17,515 bases of DNA from Azoarcus sp. (GTDB lineage Bacteria > Pseudomonadota > Gammaproteobacteria > Burkholderiales > Rhodocyclaceae). A model generated the notes under the pieces. It searched no databases and had not been told where the DNA came from. It worked only from the letters and a program-made list of their open reading frames with translations. Made by a program: the position numbers and the translations under genes. How positions within the stretch are numbered: the stretch's first letter is position 1; the number at the start of each line of letters is the position of its first letter. The stretch lies in assembly GCA_031259795.1 (NCBI GenBank), contig JAIRLA010000045.1, positions 1-17,515 of the forward strand, in the 5' to 3' direction. This document shows positions 1 to 7,868 of the stretch, one piece after another.

Positions 1-189
1 CTGGGGCCGCGTTGCCGTTTTTATCCCAGTTGCTCGGACTACGCGCTCGAAGCCATCGCGGTGCATGGCATTTGCAAGGGCGGCCTACTCGCCCTTGCCC
101 GTATCCTGCGCTGCCACCCTTGGCATCCGGGCGGCAGCGATCCGGTGCCGCCACGGCGGGATGACCGGACGCCCGAAAAACCATTTTGA
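1..189 (+). CDS. yidD: YidD, membrane protein insertion efficiency factor (3' part only)
   Basis: Reading from base 1 in frame 1 gives 62 residues ending at TGA 187-189; the start lies left of the window. The frame shows the YidD (DUF37/haemolytic) signature: [19 protein letters not shown] near the edge, then [23 protein letters not shown] and SDPVP. The three conserved cysteines of the family (CRFYPSC and the RCHPWHP cysteine) are all present. YidD is a small amphipathic protein at the inner face of the cytoplasmic membrane that helps YidC insert proteins. The tail after SDPVP is short and rich in charged residues ([13 protein letters not shown]), as is common. In most proteobacteria yidD sits in rpmH-rnpA-yidD-yidC-mnmE, but here nothing like yidC follows: next come non-coding DNA and a convergent transporter gene. 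Identification is firm; the missing 5' part is simply outside the window. Confidence 0.93.
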   Translation: MGPRCRFYPSCSDYALEAIAVHGICKGGLLALARILRCHPWHPGGSDPVPPRRDDRTPEKPF

Positions 190-486
190 AAGAATCCCGG
201 GGGATTCTCGCAGACGCCAGGATCGGGGATCAGATTTGAATCAGCGGCGCTGCGCTCCGCATGGAAGGGCGCCCTCTCCCGCAAGCGGGAGAGGGCGCCC
301 CGTCAGGGGCGGTGTACAGGCGGGCGAGAGGGTGGCCGAAGGGCGGGAGAGGGCTTCCAACCATCCGGCGCAAAGCGCCGCTGGATAAAAAGGGAAGGAG
401 GAACGAAACGCCTCCATCGCCAAGAAATCAGCGGGGCTTCCCGCCGGAGAAGGGCGGGCGACGAGGCGGAAGCGGCGGCGGTGCGA
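190..486. other. Non-coding interval with stem-forming repeats between yidD and the antiporter gene
   Basis: This interval lies between two convergent genes. I see no credible protein in it: short open frames here lack family features. It holds a perfect inverted repeat (267-300), a partial second copy of one arm (GCGGGAGAGGG at 285-295 recurs at 343-353), and a stem CGGCGC-AAA-GCGCCG at 366-380. A further weak stem (CCCGCC 440-445 with GGCGGG 453-458) lies just beyond the antiporter stop. None of the stems is followed by a clear T-run on either strand, so I do not call an intrinsic terminator, although one of them could end transcription of either gene. Confidence 0.7.
267..300. repeat. Perfect 16-bp inverted repeat (REP/MITE-like hairpin)
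   Basis: Arm 267-282 (GGGCGCCCTCTCCCGC) is exactly complementary to arm 285-300, separated by AA. The core CTCTCCCGCAAGCGGGAGAG resembles a dispersed intergenic hairpin that I know from many GC-rich proteobacterial genomes. The bases to the right (321-357), with a G-rich GAGAGGGTGG...GCGGGAGAGGG pattern, look like the usual continuation of such elements. The inverted repeat itself is seen directly; membership of a dispersed family is inference, as only one full copy is in the window. Confidence 0.85.
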
Positions 487-1761
487 TCAGAAAAGCCGGA
501 ATACCAGGATCGCCGCCAGTGTCGGCGGCAGGGCGTTGGCGAGTAGACCGGCGGGATTGACCGCGCCGCCCTTGAAATATCCTTGCAGGATGGTCAGGCC
601 CGCCGGGTTGGGCGCATTGGCGATGACGGTGAGGCCGCCGCCCGTGACCGCGCCTGTCACCAGTGCGTATTTGAATTCGTCCGACAGATCTTGCACCAGG
701 GAGCCAAGATAGGTCAGGGCGGCATTGTCCGTGATCGCCGTCAGCGCCGTGGCGCCGTAGTACACGGTGGAGGCGTCCATCTGCGAGAGCAGGGGTTGCA
801 GCCACCACGATTGCTGGCCGCCGAGCGTCACCAGTCCGCCCAGAAAGCAGCTCACCATCAACCCTTCGCGCAGGATCAGGCGTTCCTGGAAGCGGGGATA
901 GGCATGCGCGAATGCCATGAACAACAGCAGTACGCCGAGAAAAACCCGCGGGTAATGGGAAAACAGCACGATCAGGAAGAGCAGGATCAGGTGCAACGCG
1001 GTCACCGCGGCGGGAATTTCGTTGCGCTCGCTGTGGCCGGGAAGCTCGAAACGCGCCAGTTCTTTGTGGAAGATCAGGCTGACGACCGCCGCGTTGAAGA
1101 GTACGGCGATGGCGCTGCGCCAACCGATGTTGGAGAGCATGAACCAGGTGCTCCATTCCCATGTCGCCGCCACCATCAGCACGGGCGGCGCGGCGAAATT
1201 GGTCAGTGTGCCGCCAATGGAGATATTGACGAACAGCACGCCGAGCGTGGCGTACATCAGGCGGGAAGACATCCCCTTGCGGTAGTAGGCGTCTTTCAGG
1301 ATCAGCGCGGCCAGCGCCATGGCGGCCGGTTCGGTGATGAAAGAGGACAGGAGGGGCACCACGGCCAGGACGGTGAAGTAGAAAGCGACGGGCGGCGGCG
1401 CCGGCAGAAGCCGCGATGTCTGCCGCGCGATGCCGGAAGCGAACAGGAGTACCGGCTTGCTTGCCGCCACGATCATGATGGCCAGTACGAACAGTGGTTC
1501 GGTGTAGTTGCGCTCGTCCAGATAGTGCGTGACCGCGTGGAACGCGCCGGCGTCCGTTCCGATGGCGGCGAAGGCGATGAAGAGGAGCAGGATGCCGGCC
1601 CAGAAACCGAAAACGAATTCCACTTCGGCGAACAATTGCCACAACCCCGCGTGCGCCGGATGTTTTTCCGCCAGCCGCGCGAAAAATCCAACGGAAAAAG
1701 TATGCAGGATGGCGATGGCGAACAGGGCGGCGCCAATTGCCTGGATGGGCGTGGGGGTCAT
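487..1761 (-). CDS. Putative Na+/H+ antiporter, NhaD-like (Na_H_antiport_3 / DUF1504 type)
   Basis: The product is a 424-residue, strongly hydrophobic inner-membrane protein with about ten or more predicted helices. Visible family-like motifs are SSFITEPAAMALAALIL, NISIGGTLTNFAAPP, ALTAITDNAALTYLGS and TGGGLTVIANAPNPAG. The ITDNAALT and IANAPNPAG stretches resemble the paired discontinuous-helix motifs of the ion-transporter superfamily (NhaD/ArsB-like). The likely role is exchange of cations for protons; the ion is not shown by the sequence. I chose ATG at 1761 (MTPTPIQAIGAAL) because the hydrophobic domain begins right after it. The frame stays open to 1869, but that upstream part is basic and unlike a transporter start. 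No good Shine-Dalgarno precedes 1761. The gene is transcribed away from ndk and converges with yidD. It is not part of the conserved ndk-purA run, so its place here is probably lineage-specific. Confidence 0.8.
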   Translation of the reverse strand: MTPTPIQAIGAALFAIAILHTFSVGFFARLAEKHPAHAGLWQLFAEVEFVFGFWAGILLLFIAFAAIGTDAGAFHAVTHYLDERNYTEPLFVLAIMIVAASKPVLLFASGIARQTSRLLPAPPPVAFYFTVLAVVPLLSSFITEPAAMALAALILKDAYYRKGMSSRLMYATLGVLFVNISIGGTLTNFAAPPVLMVAATWEWSTWFMLSNIGWRSAIAVLFNAAVVSLIFHKELARFELPGHSERNEIPAAVTALHLILLFLIVLFSHYPRVFLGVLLLFMAFAHAYPRFQERLILREGLMVSCFLGGLVTLGGQQSWWLQPLLSQMDASTVYYGATALTAITDNAALTYLGSLVQDLSDEFKYALVTGAVTGGGLTVIANAPNPAGLTILQGYFKGGAVNPAGLLANALPPTLAAILVFRLF

Positions 1762-1825
1762 GGTCGTGCCATTTGGATGAAAAGGGAAGATTATCCGCCG
1801 GCGCGCCGGACGGGAATTTTTTTCG

Positions 1826-1854
1826 ATTGTAATGAACGGCGCGCGTGAAAACAT
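1826..1854 (-). promoter_or_regulatory. Candidate sigma-70 promoter for the antiporter gene
   Basis: On the minus strand, TACAAT (plus-strand 1826-1831) matches the -10 consensus at five of six bases. The hexamer 17 bases upstream (ATGTTT, plus-strand 1849-1854) is a poor -35. Transcription would start near 1819, giving a leader of roughly 58 bases. Local AT content is higher than in the surroundings, which supports a promoter. No experimental support can be inferred. Confidence 0.33.
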
Positions 1855-1894
1855 TACGGGAATACGCAAGGCCGGAGCCGCGGCGGCGAGGAAC

Positions 1895-1903
1895 TGCTAG
1901 AAT
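1895..1903 (+). promoter_or_regulatory. Candidate extended -10 promoter for ndk and the downstream run
   Basis: TGCTAGAAT fits the extended -10 pattern TGnTATAAT with one mismatch. No recognisable -35 hexamer is seen 16-18 bases upstream, which is tolerated by extended -10 promoters. The start would fall near 1910, about 30 bases before the ndk ATG, with the ribosome binding site CAGGAG at 1924-1929 inside the leader. This is the only sizeable plus-strand intergenic region before the long co-directional run, so it is a sensible place for the leading promoter. Confidence 0.45.
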
Positions 1904-1939
1904 CCGAAACTTTACATAACTTGCAGGAGCCGCCGGGAT

Positions 1940-2365
1940 ATGGCTATCGAACGTACTCTTTCCATCATCAAGCCGGACGCTGTCGCCAAGAATGTGGTTG
2001 GCAGGATATATCAGCGTTTCGAGGACGCCGGTCTCAGGATTGTCGCCGCGCGCATGGCGCGCCTCTCCGAGCGGGAAGCGGGCGAATTTTATGCTGTGCA
2101 CCGCGAGCGTCCGTTTTTCAGGGATCTCGTCGCCTTCATGACTTCCGGCCCGGTCATGGTGCAGGTGCTCGAAGGCGAGAATGCCATTGCCCGGAACCGT
2201 GAGCTGATGGGGGCGACCGATCCGGGAAAGGCGGCGCCGGGCACCATCCGCGCCGATTTTGCCGAGTCGATCGACGCCAATGCGGTACATGGGTCGGACG
2301 CGCCCGAAACCGCGGCGGCGGAAGTGGCGTTTTTCTTTCCCGGCATCGACATCCATCGCCGCTGA
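1940..2365 (+). CDS. ndk: Nucleoside diphosphate kinase
   Basis: This cytosolic enzyme moves the gamma phosphate of ATP onto other NDPs through a phosphohistidine, balancing NTP and dNTP pools. The product is 141 residues, the normal length. It begins [15 protein letters not shown] with the active-site lysine K11, and carries [10 protein letters not shown] near 87-95 and the catalytic histidine H117 in the NAVHGSD motif. The C-terminal [13 protein letters not shown] is also typical. ATG 1940 is preceded by CAGGAG at 1924-1929, a good ribosome binding site. rlmN starts 6 bases after the stop, so the two are probably co-transcribed, as in most betaproteobacteria. Confidence 0.98.
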   Translation: MAIERTLSIIKPDAVAKNVVGRIYQRFEDAGLRIVAARMARLSEREAGEFYAVHRERPFFRDLVAFMTSGPVMVQVLEGENAIARNRELMGATDPGKAAPGTIRADFAESIDANAVHGSDAPETAAAEVAFFFPGIDIHRR

Positions 2366-2371
2366 CTGGCC

Positions 2372-3481
2372 GTGCCCAATCTGCTTGATTACGATCTCGA
2401 CGGCCTTGCCGCCTGGTTCGCCGGACTGGAGGAAAAGCCTTTTCGCGCCCGCCAGGTGATGCGCTGGATACACCGCGAGGGGTGCGACGATTTCGGGGCG
2501 ATGACCGATGTCGCCAGGGCGTTGCGGGCGAAGCTCGAGGCGCAGGCGGAAATTCGCGCGCCCGCGCTGTTGCGGGATTCTCTTTCCGCCGACGGTACGC
2601 GCAAGTGGCTGTTCGATGTCGGCGGCGCGAACGCGGTGGAGACGGTGTTCATTCCCGAAGCCGGGCGCGGCACCCTGTGCGTGTCCTCGCAGGCCGGTTG
2701 CGCGCTCGATTGCGCTTTCTGCGCGACCGGCAGGCAGGGCTTCAACCGCAATCTGGGCACGGCGGAAATCGTCGGGCAGTTGTGGCTGGCCAACAAGCTG
2801 CTTGGCCCGGCGGGCGAGCGGGGCGACGGGGAGGATAATGGCCGCGTCATCAGCAATGTCGTCATGATGGGAATGGGCGAGCCGCTGGCCAATTTCGATA
2901 ATGTCGTCGCCGCCTTGCGGGTGATGCTCGACGATCACGCTTACGGTTTGTCGCGACGGCGGGTGACGGTATCGACTTCGGGCATCGTCCCGGCGATCGA
3001 CCGTTTGCGCGAAGAATGCCCGGTGGCGCTGGCGGTGTCGCTGCACGCTCCGGACGATGCGCTGCGCGACCGCCTGGCGCCGATCAACCGTAAATACCCG
3101 TTGCGCGATCTGATGGCGGCCTGCCGGCGCTATCTCGAACGGGCGCCGCGCGATTTCGTGACTTTCGAGTATGTGATGCTCGCGGGCGTCAACGACAGCG
3201 ATGCGCATGCCCGCGCGCTGGTCGCGCTCGTGCGCGAGACGCCGTGCAAATTCAACCTGATTCCGTTCAATCCTTTTCCGCATTCCGGATTTGCGCGTCC
3301 GCCGGTCGAGCGTGTCCGGCGCTTTGCTAGTATCCTGTCGGAGGCTGGTATCGTCGCCACGACGCGCAAGACGCGCGGCGGCGATGTCGCCGCCGCCTGC
3401 GGCCAACTCGCCGGACAGGTGCAAGACAGAACCCGGCGCGCATCAGCGCGTCCGTTGCCGATGATGGAGGTTTGTTCATGA
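2372..3481 (+). CDS. rlmN: Dual-specificity 23S rRNA A2503 / tRNA A37 C2-methyltransferase
   Basis: RlmN is a radical-SAM enzyme that methylates C2 of adenosine 2503 in 23S rRNA and of A37 in a set of tRNAs, supporting translational fidelity. The 369-residue product has the radical-SAM CxxxCxxC cluster at C110, C114 and C117 ([17 protein letters not shown]). C103 and C343 (AAACGQL) match the two catalytic cysteines that form the methylated intermediate, and E90 sits where the family general base lies. [14 protein letters not shown] (165-178) is the SAM-binding GEP region, and [12 protein letters not shown] (296-307) is typical. The start is GTG at 2372, giving [12 protein letters not shown] as in relatives; no clear Shine-Dalgarno is seen, suggesting coupling to ndk. 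The stop overlaps the pilW start (ATGA, 3478-3481). Confidence 0.97.
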   Translation: MPNLLDYDLDGLAAWFAGLEEKPFRARQVMRWIHREGCDDFGAMTDVARALRAKLEAQAEIRAPALLRDSLSADGTRKWLFDVGGANAVETVFIPEAGRGTLCVSSQAGCALDCAFCATGRQGFNRNLGTAEIVGQLWLANKLLGPAGERGDGEDNGRVISNVVMMGMGEPLANFDNVVAALRVMLDDHAYGLSRRRVTVSTSGIVPAIDRLREECPVALAVSLHAPDDALRDRLAPINRKYPLRDLMAACRRYLERAPRDFVTFEYVMLAGVNDSDAHARALVALVRETPCKFNLIPFNPFPHSGFARPPVERVRRFASILSEAGIVATTRKTRGGDVAAACGQLAGQVQDRTRRASARPLPMMEVCS

Positions 3482-4311
3482 CGCGTGTGATGAAATTCTG
3501 GTGCTGGATCGCAAGTTCCGCTTTTGTTCTCGTGGCGGGAGGCTGTGTGACCACGGGCCCGGGCGCGGGCGCGGATACGACGGCTCCATCGTCGCGGGTG
3601 CGGCCCACCGCCCCGATGACCAACCAGACGCCCAGGACCGAAGCGGAAAGAAGAGCGCTCGCCCACGCCGAGTTGGGCGCGGAATACTTGAACATGGGGC
3701 AGCCCAGCTTCGCTCTCGATGAAGCCAGAATAGCGCTGGAGGCCCAGTCCGGCTATGGGATCGCCTATCACCTGATGGGGCTGGCCTACATGGAGCTCGG
3801 GCAGAACGCCGAGGCCGACGATGCTTTCCGGCGGGCGCTCGCCGCCGCGCCGGGCGATCCCGATTTCAACAACAGCTATGGCTGGTTCCTGTGCCGCCAG
3901 GGGCGCGTGTCCGAGGGCATGTCCCATCTGGCGAACGCGGCGGCCAATCCTTATTACTGTTGCAAGACGCGCCCTTACACCAATGCCGGCCTGTGCCTGA
4001 TGCGCAGCAACGACATCGCCGGGGCGGTGGAGCAATTCTCCAGGGCTCTGGAGGCCGATTCTTCCAACGGCGAAGCCCTGTACCGGCTGGCGGACGCTGT
4101 GTACCAGCGCGGCGAGTACAGGCGCGCGCATGATCTTCTCATCGCGTATCATCGCAACTTCAATGTCAGCGCGCGCACGGTGTGGCTTGGGTTGCGCGCG
4201 GCGCGGCGGCTGAGGGAGCGTCATATCGAGGCGAGCTACGCGGAACAACTGCGCAACCGTTTCGTCGGTTCTCCCGAGCACGCATTGATGACACAAGGGA
4301 AATACGATTGA
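3478..4311 (+). CDS. pilW: Type IV pilus biogenesis/stability lipoprotein PilW (PilF-like), TPR protein
   Basis: The product is a 277-residue outer-membrane lipoprotein that acts as pilotin or assembly factor for the PilQ secretin in type IV pilus systems. A basic start and hydrophobic stretch lead to GGC with cysteine 23. The lipobox is A-G-G-C rather than the usual L-A-G-C, but processing by signal peptidase II is still likely. After a Thr/Pro/Ser-rich linker come tetratricopeptide repeats from about residue 55 to 200, including [40 protein letters not shown] and [18 protein letters not shown]. The family cysteine motif [15 protein letters not shown] is present. I chose ATG 3478 over TTG 3472 because GGAGG at 3466-3470 is ideally spaced for it. 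It overlaps rlmN by 4 bases and rodZ by 4 if rodZ uses TTG 4308. Rest of the pil machinery is not in this window. Confidence 0.93.
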   Translation: MTRVMKFWCWIASSAFVLVAGGCVTTGPGAGADTTAPSSRVRPTAPMTNQTPRTEAERRALAHAELGAEYLNMGQPSFALDEARIALEAQSGYGIAYHLMGLAYMELGQNAEADDAFRRALAAAPGDPDFNNSYGWFLCRQGRVSEGMSHLANAAANPYYCCKTRPYTNAGLCLMRSNDIAGAVEQFSRALEADSSNGEALYRLADAVYQRGEYRRAHDLLIAYHRNFNVSARTVWLGLRAARRLRERHIEASYAEQLRNRFVGSPEHALMTQGKYD

Positions 4312-5255
4312 GCGACATGAAGCCTGATCCCGTCACGGATGCCGCCGCCGCCGCTGGCGAGGCCGGAACCGCCGCCGCCGCGCCGGCGTCCGCATCCGTC
4401 GACGCGCCGGATAACGCGCCCGTCGACGCGCCGGGCGGCATTCTCAGGAAAGCGCGCGAGGCGCGCGGAGAATCCCGGGGCGATGTCGTGCAGGCGCTCA
4501 AATTGTCGTTGCAGCAGATCGAAGCCATCGAGAGCGGGCGCTTCGAGGCTTTGCCGGGGCCGCTGTTCGTGCGTGGTTTCCTGCGCAATTACGCGCGCCA
4601 TCTGGGGCTGGATCCCCAGCCGCTGCTCGCCAGTTTCGATGGCGGAACGACCGTGGCCGCGGCGCCGGGGTCGACGCTCGATACGCGGGATCACGCGGTG
4701 TTCAATGTGCAAGACCACGCGCCGGCGGCGGAGAAGCCGCGCTCCAGCCTGCTGCCCTTGTTCCTGGTCGTGGCGGTGTTGCTGGCGCTGCTTGGCGCCG
4801 GAATCTTTTTTGGCTGGTTCGAAGCCTGGCAGGAACCGGAAAGCACGGTCGTCACGACGCAGCTCCCCGCGCCAGACGCCCTTTCCGAGTCTGGAGGCAT
4901 CGCCCCGGAAAACAGCCAGCAGCCGGCAGCGGCGGGTACGGGTACGGCTCCGTCCCCGGGCGTCGCCGCGCCGTCCGGGGAGCCATCCCCCGCCGCCGAC
5001 GCGCCCAGGATATCGACGCTGGCGTTTACGCTCACGGCCAGGGCCTGGATCAAGGTGAGCGAAGAAGGCCGCGGCGGTTTTCTTGTAAACCGCACTTACG
5101 CTCCGGGGAGCGCGCCGCTCAGGGTGCAGGGCAAGCCGCCTTTTTCGCTGTCCATCACGAATGCGGACAAGGTGAGGCTGGAGTTCGACGGCAAGCCGGT
5201 CGATCTGAAACCGTATACCAACAAGGCAAATACCGCTTCCCTGACGTTGCAATGA
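4308..5255 (+). CDS. rodZ: RodZ-like cytoskeletal/cell-shape protein (HTH_25 + DUF4115)
   Basis: RodZ is a bitopic inner-membrane protein that links MreB filaments to the elongation machinery. The 315-residue product has an Ala/Pro-rich N-terminal extension (1-43), a helix-turn-helix of the HTH_25 type (about 44-110, [20 protein letters not shown] and [20 protein letters not shown]), and one transmembrane helix at about 148-170. A Pro/Ala/Ser-rich periplasmic linker and a C-terminal DUF4115 domain (about 236-315, [20 protein letters not shown]) follow. Such proteins are often annotated simply as XRE or DUF4115 domain proteins. Start: TTG 4308 gives MSDMKPDP, lies 7 bases after AAGGGA (4295-4300) and overlaps the pilW stop; ATG 4317 is the alternative and is farther from that site. 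Its stop overlaps ispG (ATGA 5252-5255). Confidence 0.92.
   Translation: MSDMKPDPVTDAAAAAGEAGTAAAAPASASVDAPDNAPVDAPGGILRKAREARGESRGDVVQALKLSLQQIEAIESGRFEALPGPLFVRGFLRNYARHLGLDPQPLLASFDGGTTVAAAPGSTLDTRDHAVFNVQDHAPAAEKPRSSLLPLFLVVAVLLALLGAGIFFGWFEAWQEPESTVVTTQLPAPDALSESGGIAPENSQQPAAAGTGTAPSPGVAAPSGEPSPAADAPRISTLAFTLTARAWIKVSEEGRGGFLVNRTYAPGSAPLRVQGKPPFSLSITNADKVRLEFDGKPVDLKPYTNKANTASLTLQ
4396..4434 (+). repeat. 15-bp direct repeat with 24-base period inside rodZ
   Basis: CCGTCGACGCGCCGG occurs at 4396-4410 and again at 4420-4434. The period of eight codons encodes two VDAP units in the Ala/Pro-rich extension before the HTH of RodZ. Adjacent (GCC)n runs at 4341-4354 and 4371-4380 add to the low complexity. 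This looks like in-frame slippage or duplication in a disordered segment. Confidence 0.85.
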
Positions 5256-6496
5256 CGACGCTGTCCTCCTCTGCGCCGGCTTTGCGCCGCCATACCCGTC
5301 TCGTGCGCGTCGGCCATGTGGCGCTGGGTTCGTCCGCGCCGGTGGCGGTGCAGGCGATGACCAATACCGATACCGCCGACATCGGCGCCACGGCGGCGCA
5401 GGTGGCGGAACTGGCGCGCGCCGGTTCCGAACTGGTGCGGATCACGGTCAATGACGAAGAGGCGGCGCGGGCCGTGCCGCATATCCGCGAGCGCCTCGAC
5501 GCGCAGGGCGTCAACGTGCCGCTGGTGGGCGATTTCCACTACAACGGCCATACCTTGCTGGGCAAGTATCCGGCCTGCGCCGGGGCGCTCGCCAAGTTGC
5601 GCATCAATCCGGGCAACGTCGGCGCGGGGGCGCGGCGCGACGCGCAGTTCGCCGGCATCATCGAACTGGCCTGCAAGTACGACAAGCCGGTGCGCATCGG
5701 AGTGAACTGGGGCAGCCTGGACCGGGCGGTGCTCGCCCGCGTCATGGACGAAAATGCCGCGCGCGCCGCGCCGCTGCCGCCCGAGGCGGCGATGCGCGCG
5801 GCGCTGGTGGCCTCGGCGCTGGAATCGGCGGCGCAGGCCGAAAGCCTGGGACTGGCCGCCGATCACATCGTTCTTTCGGCCAAGGTGTCGGGCGTGCAGG
5901 GCTTGATCGCGGTTTACCGGGAGCTTGCCGGGCGCTGCGATTATCCGCTGCATCTGGGCTTGACCGAGGCCGGCATGGGCAGCCGGGGCATCGTTGCTTC
6001 GAGCGCGGCGTTGGCGGTGCTGCTCCAGGAAGGCATCGGCGACACCATTCGCGTCTCGCTGACGCCCGAGCCGGGCGGCAGCCGCGCCCGGGAAGTCGTG
6101 GTGGCGCAGGAAATCCTGCAAACCATGGGATTGCGCGCCTTCACCCCGATGGTGGTTGCCTGCCCCGGCTGTGGCCGCACGGCCAGCACGTTTTTCCAGG
6201 AACTGGCCGCCGACATCCAGCGCCATGTGCGCGAGCGCATGCCGCAGTGGCGCGCGCAGTATGAAGGGGCCGAGAGCATGACCCTGGCGGTCATGGGCTG
6301 CGTGGTCAATGGCCCGGGCGAGAGCCGCCACGCCAACGTGGGCATTTCGCTGCCCGGAACGGGCGAAGCGCCCGCCGCGCCGGTGTTCGTCGATGGCCGC
6401 AAGACCGTCACCCTGCGCGGCGACAATATCGCCGCCGAATTCGCCGCCATCGTCGACGAATACGTCGAAACCCGCTACGCTCGCAGACTTGCTTGA
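5252..6496 (+). CDS. ispG: 4-hydroxy-3-methylbut-2-en-1-yl diphosphate synthase (GcpE)
   Basis: IspG makes HMBPP from ME-cPP in the penultimate step of the MEP pathway to isoprenoids, using a [4Fe-4S] cluster. The 414-residue product starts with [20 protein letters not shown] and TNTDTADI, the N-terminal TIM-barrel signature. Then come [10 protein letters not shown] (91-100) and LRINPGNVG (116-124). Cluster ligands are C304 and C307 in [11 protein letters not shown]350 in [11 protein letters not shown], and E357 at the same spacing as the fourth ligand of E. coli IspG. The insertion between the barrel and the cluster domain is normal for betaproteobacteria. ATG 5252 overlaps the rodZ stop, so expression is probably coupled. 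The gene is complete and intact. A 34-base gap separates it from hisS. Confidence 0.98.
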   Translation: MTTLSSSAPALRRHTRLVRVGHVALGSSAPVAVQAMTNTDTADIGATAAQVAELARAGSELVRITVNDEEAARAVPHIRERLDAQGVNVPLVGDFHYNGHTLLGKYPACAGALAKLRINPGNVGAGARRDAQFAGIIELACKYDKPVRIGVNWGSLDRAVLARVMDENAARAAPLPPEAAMRAALVASALESAAQAESLGLAADHIVLSAKVSGVQGLIAVYRELAGRCDYPLHLGLTEAGMGSRGIVASSAALAVLLQEGIGDTIRVSLTPEPGGSRAREVVVAQEILQTMGLRAFTPMVVACPGCGRTASTFFQELAADIQRHVRERMPQWRAQYEGAESMTLAVMGCVVNGPGESRHANVGISLPGTGEAPAAPVFVDGRKTVTLRGDNIAAEFAAIVDEYVETRYARRLA

Positions 6497-6530
6497 ACCA
6501 GATACGACGGAAGACGGAAACCACGATCCA

Positions 6531-7868
6531 ATGAGTCAGACTTTGCAGGCTGTGCGCGGGATGAACGACATCCTGCCCGACGAGGCCGAAATCTGGGAAA
6601 CCTTCGAGGACATCGTGCGCGATTGGCTGAAGAGCTACGGCTACCGGCCATTGCGCACGCCGATCGTCGAGCCGACGCCGCTTTTCCGGCGCGCGATCGG
6701 CGAATTCACCGATATTGTCGAAAAGGAAATGTATTCGTTCGAGGATGTCCTGAACGGAGAAAAACTGACCTTGCGCCCGGAAGGCACGGCAGGCTGCGCG
6801 CGCGCCGCGATCCAGCACAATCTGGCGGCTGCCGGCGGGCCGCAACGCCTCTATTACCATGGGCCGGTGTTTCGCCACGAACGTCCCCAGAAAGGGCGCT
6901 ACCGCCAGTTCCACCAGATCGGCGCCGAGGCGCTGGGCTTCGCCGGGCCGGACATCGATGCCGAACTCGTCATCATGTGCGCTCGCCTGTGGGAACGGCT
7001 GGGGCTGGCCGACATCCGGCTCGAACTCAATTCGCTGGGTTCGGCGGCGGAACGCGCCAGCCATCGCGCCGCGCTCGTGAGCTACTTCGAGAAACACCGG
7101 GAACGGCTCGATGAGGACAGCCTGCGCCGCTTGCACGCCAATCCCTTGCGCATTCTCGACACCAAGAACCCGGCCATGCAGGAACTTGTCGAAGCCGCGC
7201 CGAAACTGGCCGACCATCTCGGGGACGAATCGCGGGCGCATTTCGAGGCGGTGCAGGGCTTGTTGCGCGAAGCGGGGATTCCTTTCCGCGTTAATCATCG
7301 CCTCGTGCGCGGTCTCGACTATTACAATCGCACCGTGATCGAGTGGGTGACCGACCGCCTGGGCGCGCAGGGCACGGTGTGCGCCGGCGGCCGTTACGAT
7401 GGACTGGTGGAGCAGCTTGGCGGCAAGCCCATGCCGGCGGCGGGTTTCGCCATGGGCGTGGAGCGGGTGCTCGCGCTGTGGCGGGAAAGCGGAGAGACCG
7501 AACATACCGGAAGCTGGACACCGGATATTTACGTGACGTATCTTGGCGAGCGTGCGCAACGGCTGGCTTTCCATGCCGCCGAGGCCATGCGTGATACCGG
7601 ACTGGATGTCCTCCTGCATTGCGGCGGGGGAAGCTTCAAGTCGCAGATGAAAAAGGCCGATCACAGCGGCGCGCCGCTCGCGCTGGTGATTGGCGATGAC
7701 GAGGCCGCGGCGGGCGAGGTGAGCATCAAGCCCTTGCGCGGCGGCGGCGGGCAGCGGCGCGTGCCGCTGGCGGCGCTGGCGGAGGCGGTCGTGGATGCGC
7801 TGGATGGCGAGGATGCCGAAGACAGTGATGAAGATGGCGGGCAAGGAGTGAGAAATGGCGGTATATGA
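6531..7868 (+). CDS. hisS: Histidine--tRNA ligase
   Basis: This class II synthetase charges tRNA-His in the cytosol. The 445-residue product begins [19 protein letters not shown], the family start. [13 protein letters not shown] (80-92) and the motif 2 region [17 protein letters not shown] (113-129) follow. The HisRS-specific segments are [13 protein letters not shown] (260-272) and CAGGRYDGL (284-292), then motif 3 [14 protein letters not shown] (303-316). The anticodon-binding domain holds [19 protein letters not shown] (363-381). The frame is open upstream to 6309, but that part is only the alternate frame of ispG. ATG 6531 is the conserved start, with a weak ribosome binding site. The tail after residue 420 is strongly acidic ([13 protein letters not shown]) and makes the protein slightly longer than usual. 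The 3' end overlaps yfgM by 14 bases. Confidence 0.98.
   Translation: MSQTLQAVRGMNDILPDEAEIWETFEDIVRDWLKSYGYRPLRTPIVEPTPLFRRAIGEFTDIVEKEMYSFEDVLNGEKLTLRPEGTAGCARAAIQHNLAAAGGPQRLYYHGPVFRHERPQKGRYRQFHQIGAEALGFAGPDIDAELVIMCARLWERLGLADIRLELNSLGSAAERASHRAALVSYFEKHRERLDEDSLRRLHANPLRILDTKNPAMQELVEAAPKLADHLGDESRAHFEAVQGLLREAGIPFRVNHRLVRGLDYYNRTVIEWVTDRLGAQGTVCAGGRYDGLVEQLGGKPMPAAGFAMGVERVLALWRESGETEHTGSWTPDIYVTYLGERAQRLAFHAAEAMRDTGLDVLLHCGGGSFKSQMKKADHSGAPLALVIGDDEAAAGEVSIKPLRGGGGQRRVPLAALAEAVVDALDGEDAEDSDEDGGQGVRNGGI

Noticed and set aside
267..300. Intrinsic terminator for yidD or the antiporter
   Set aside because: The hairpin is strong but no T-run follows on either strand, and the spacer is only two bases; I list it as a repeat instead.
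583..1848. A 421-residue plus-strand open frame opposite the antiporter
   Set aside because: It mirrors the transporter frame, is full of Gln/Gly/Arg/His and has no family motif, whereas the minus strand shows clear membrane helices and conserved motifs.
428..3424. A 998-residue minus-strand open frame across the antiporter, ndk and rlmN region
   Set aside because: It is antisense to ndk and rlmN and out of frame with the antiporter, and has no recognisable domains; its Arg/His/Ala-rich composition is typical of shadow frames in GC-rich DNA.
5096..6331. A 411-residue minus-strand frame opposite ispG
   Set aside because: It is an antisense shadow of IspG, whose cluster ligands and signatures are intact on the plus strand.
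6309..6530. An N-terminal extension of hisS starting inside ispG
   Set aside because: The added residues are a basic, Pro/Ser-rich alternate reading of ispG; the conserved HisRS start [16 protein letters not shown] begins at 6531.
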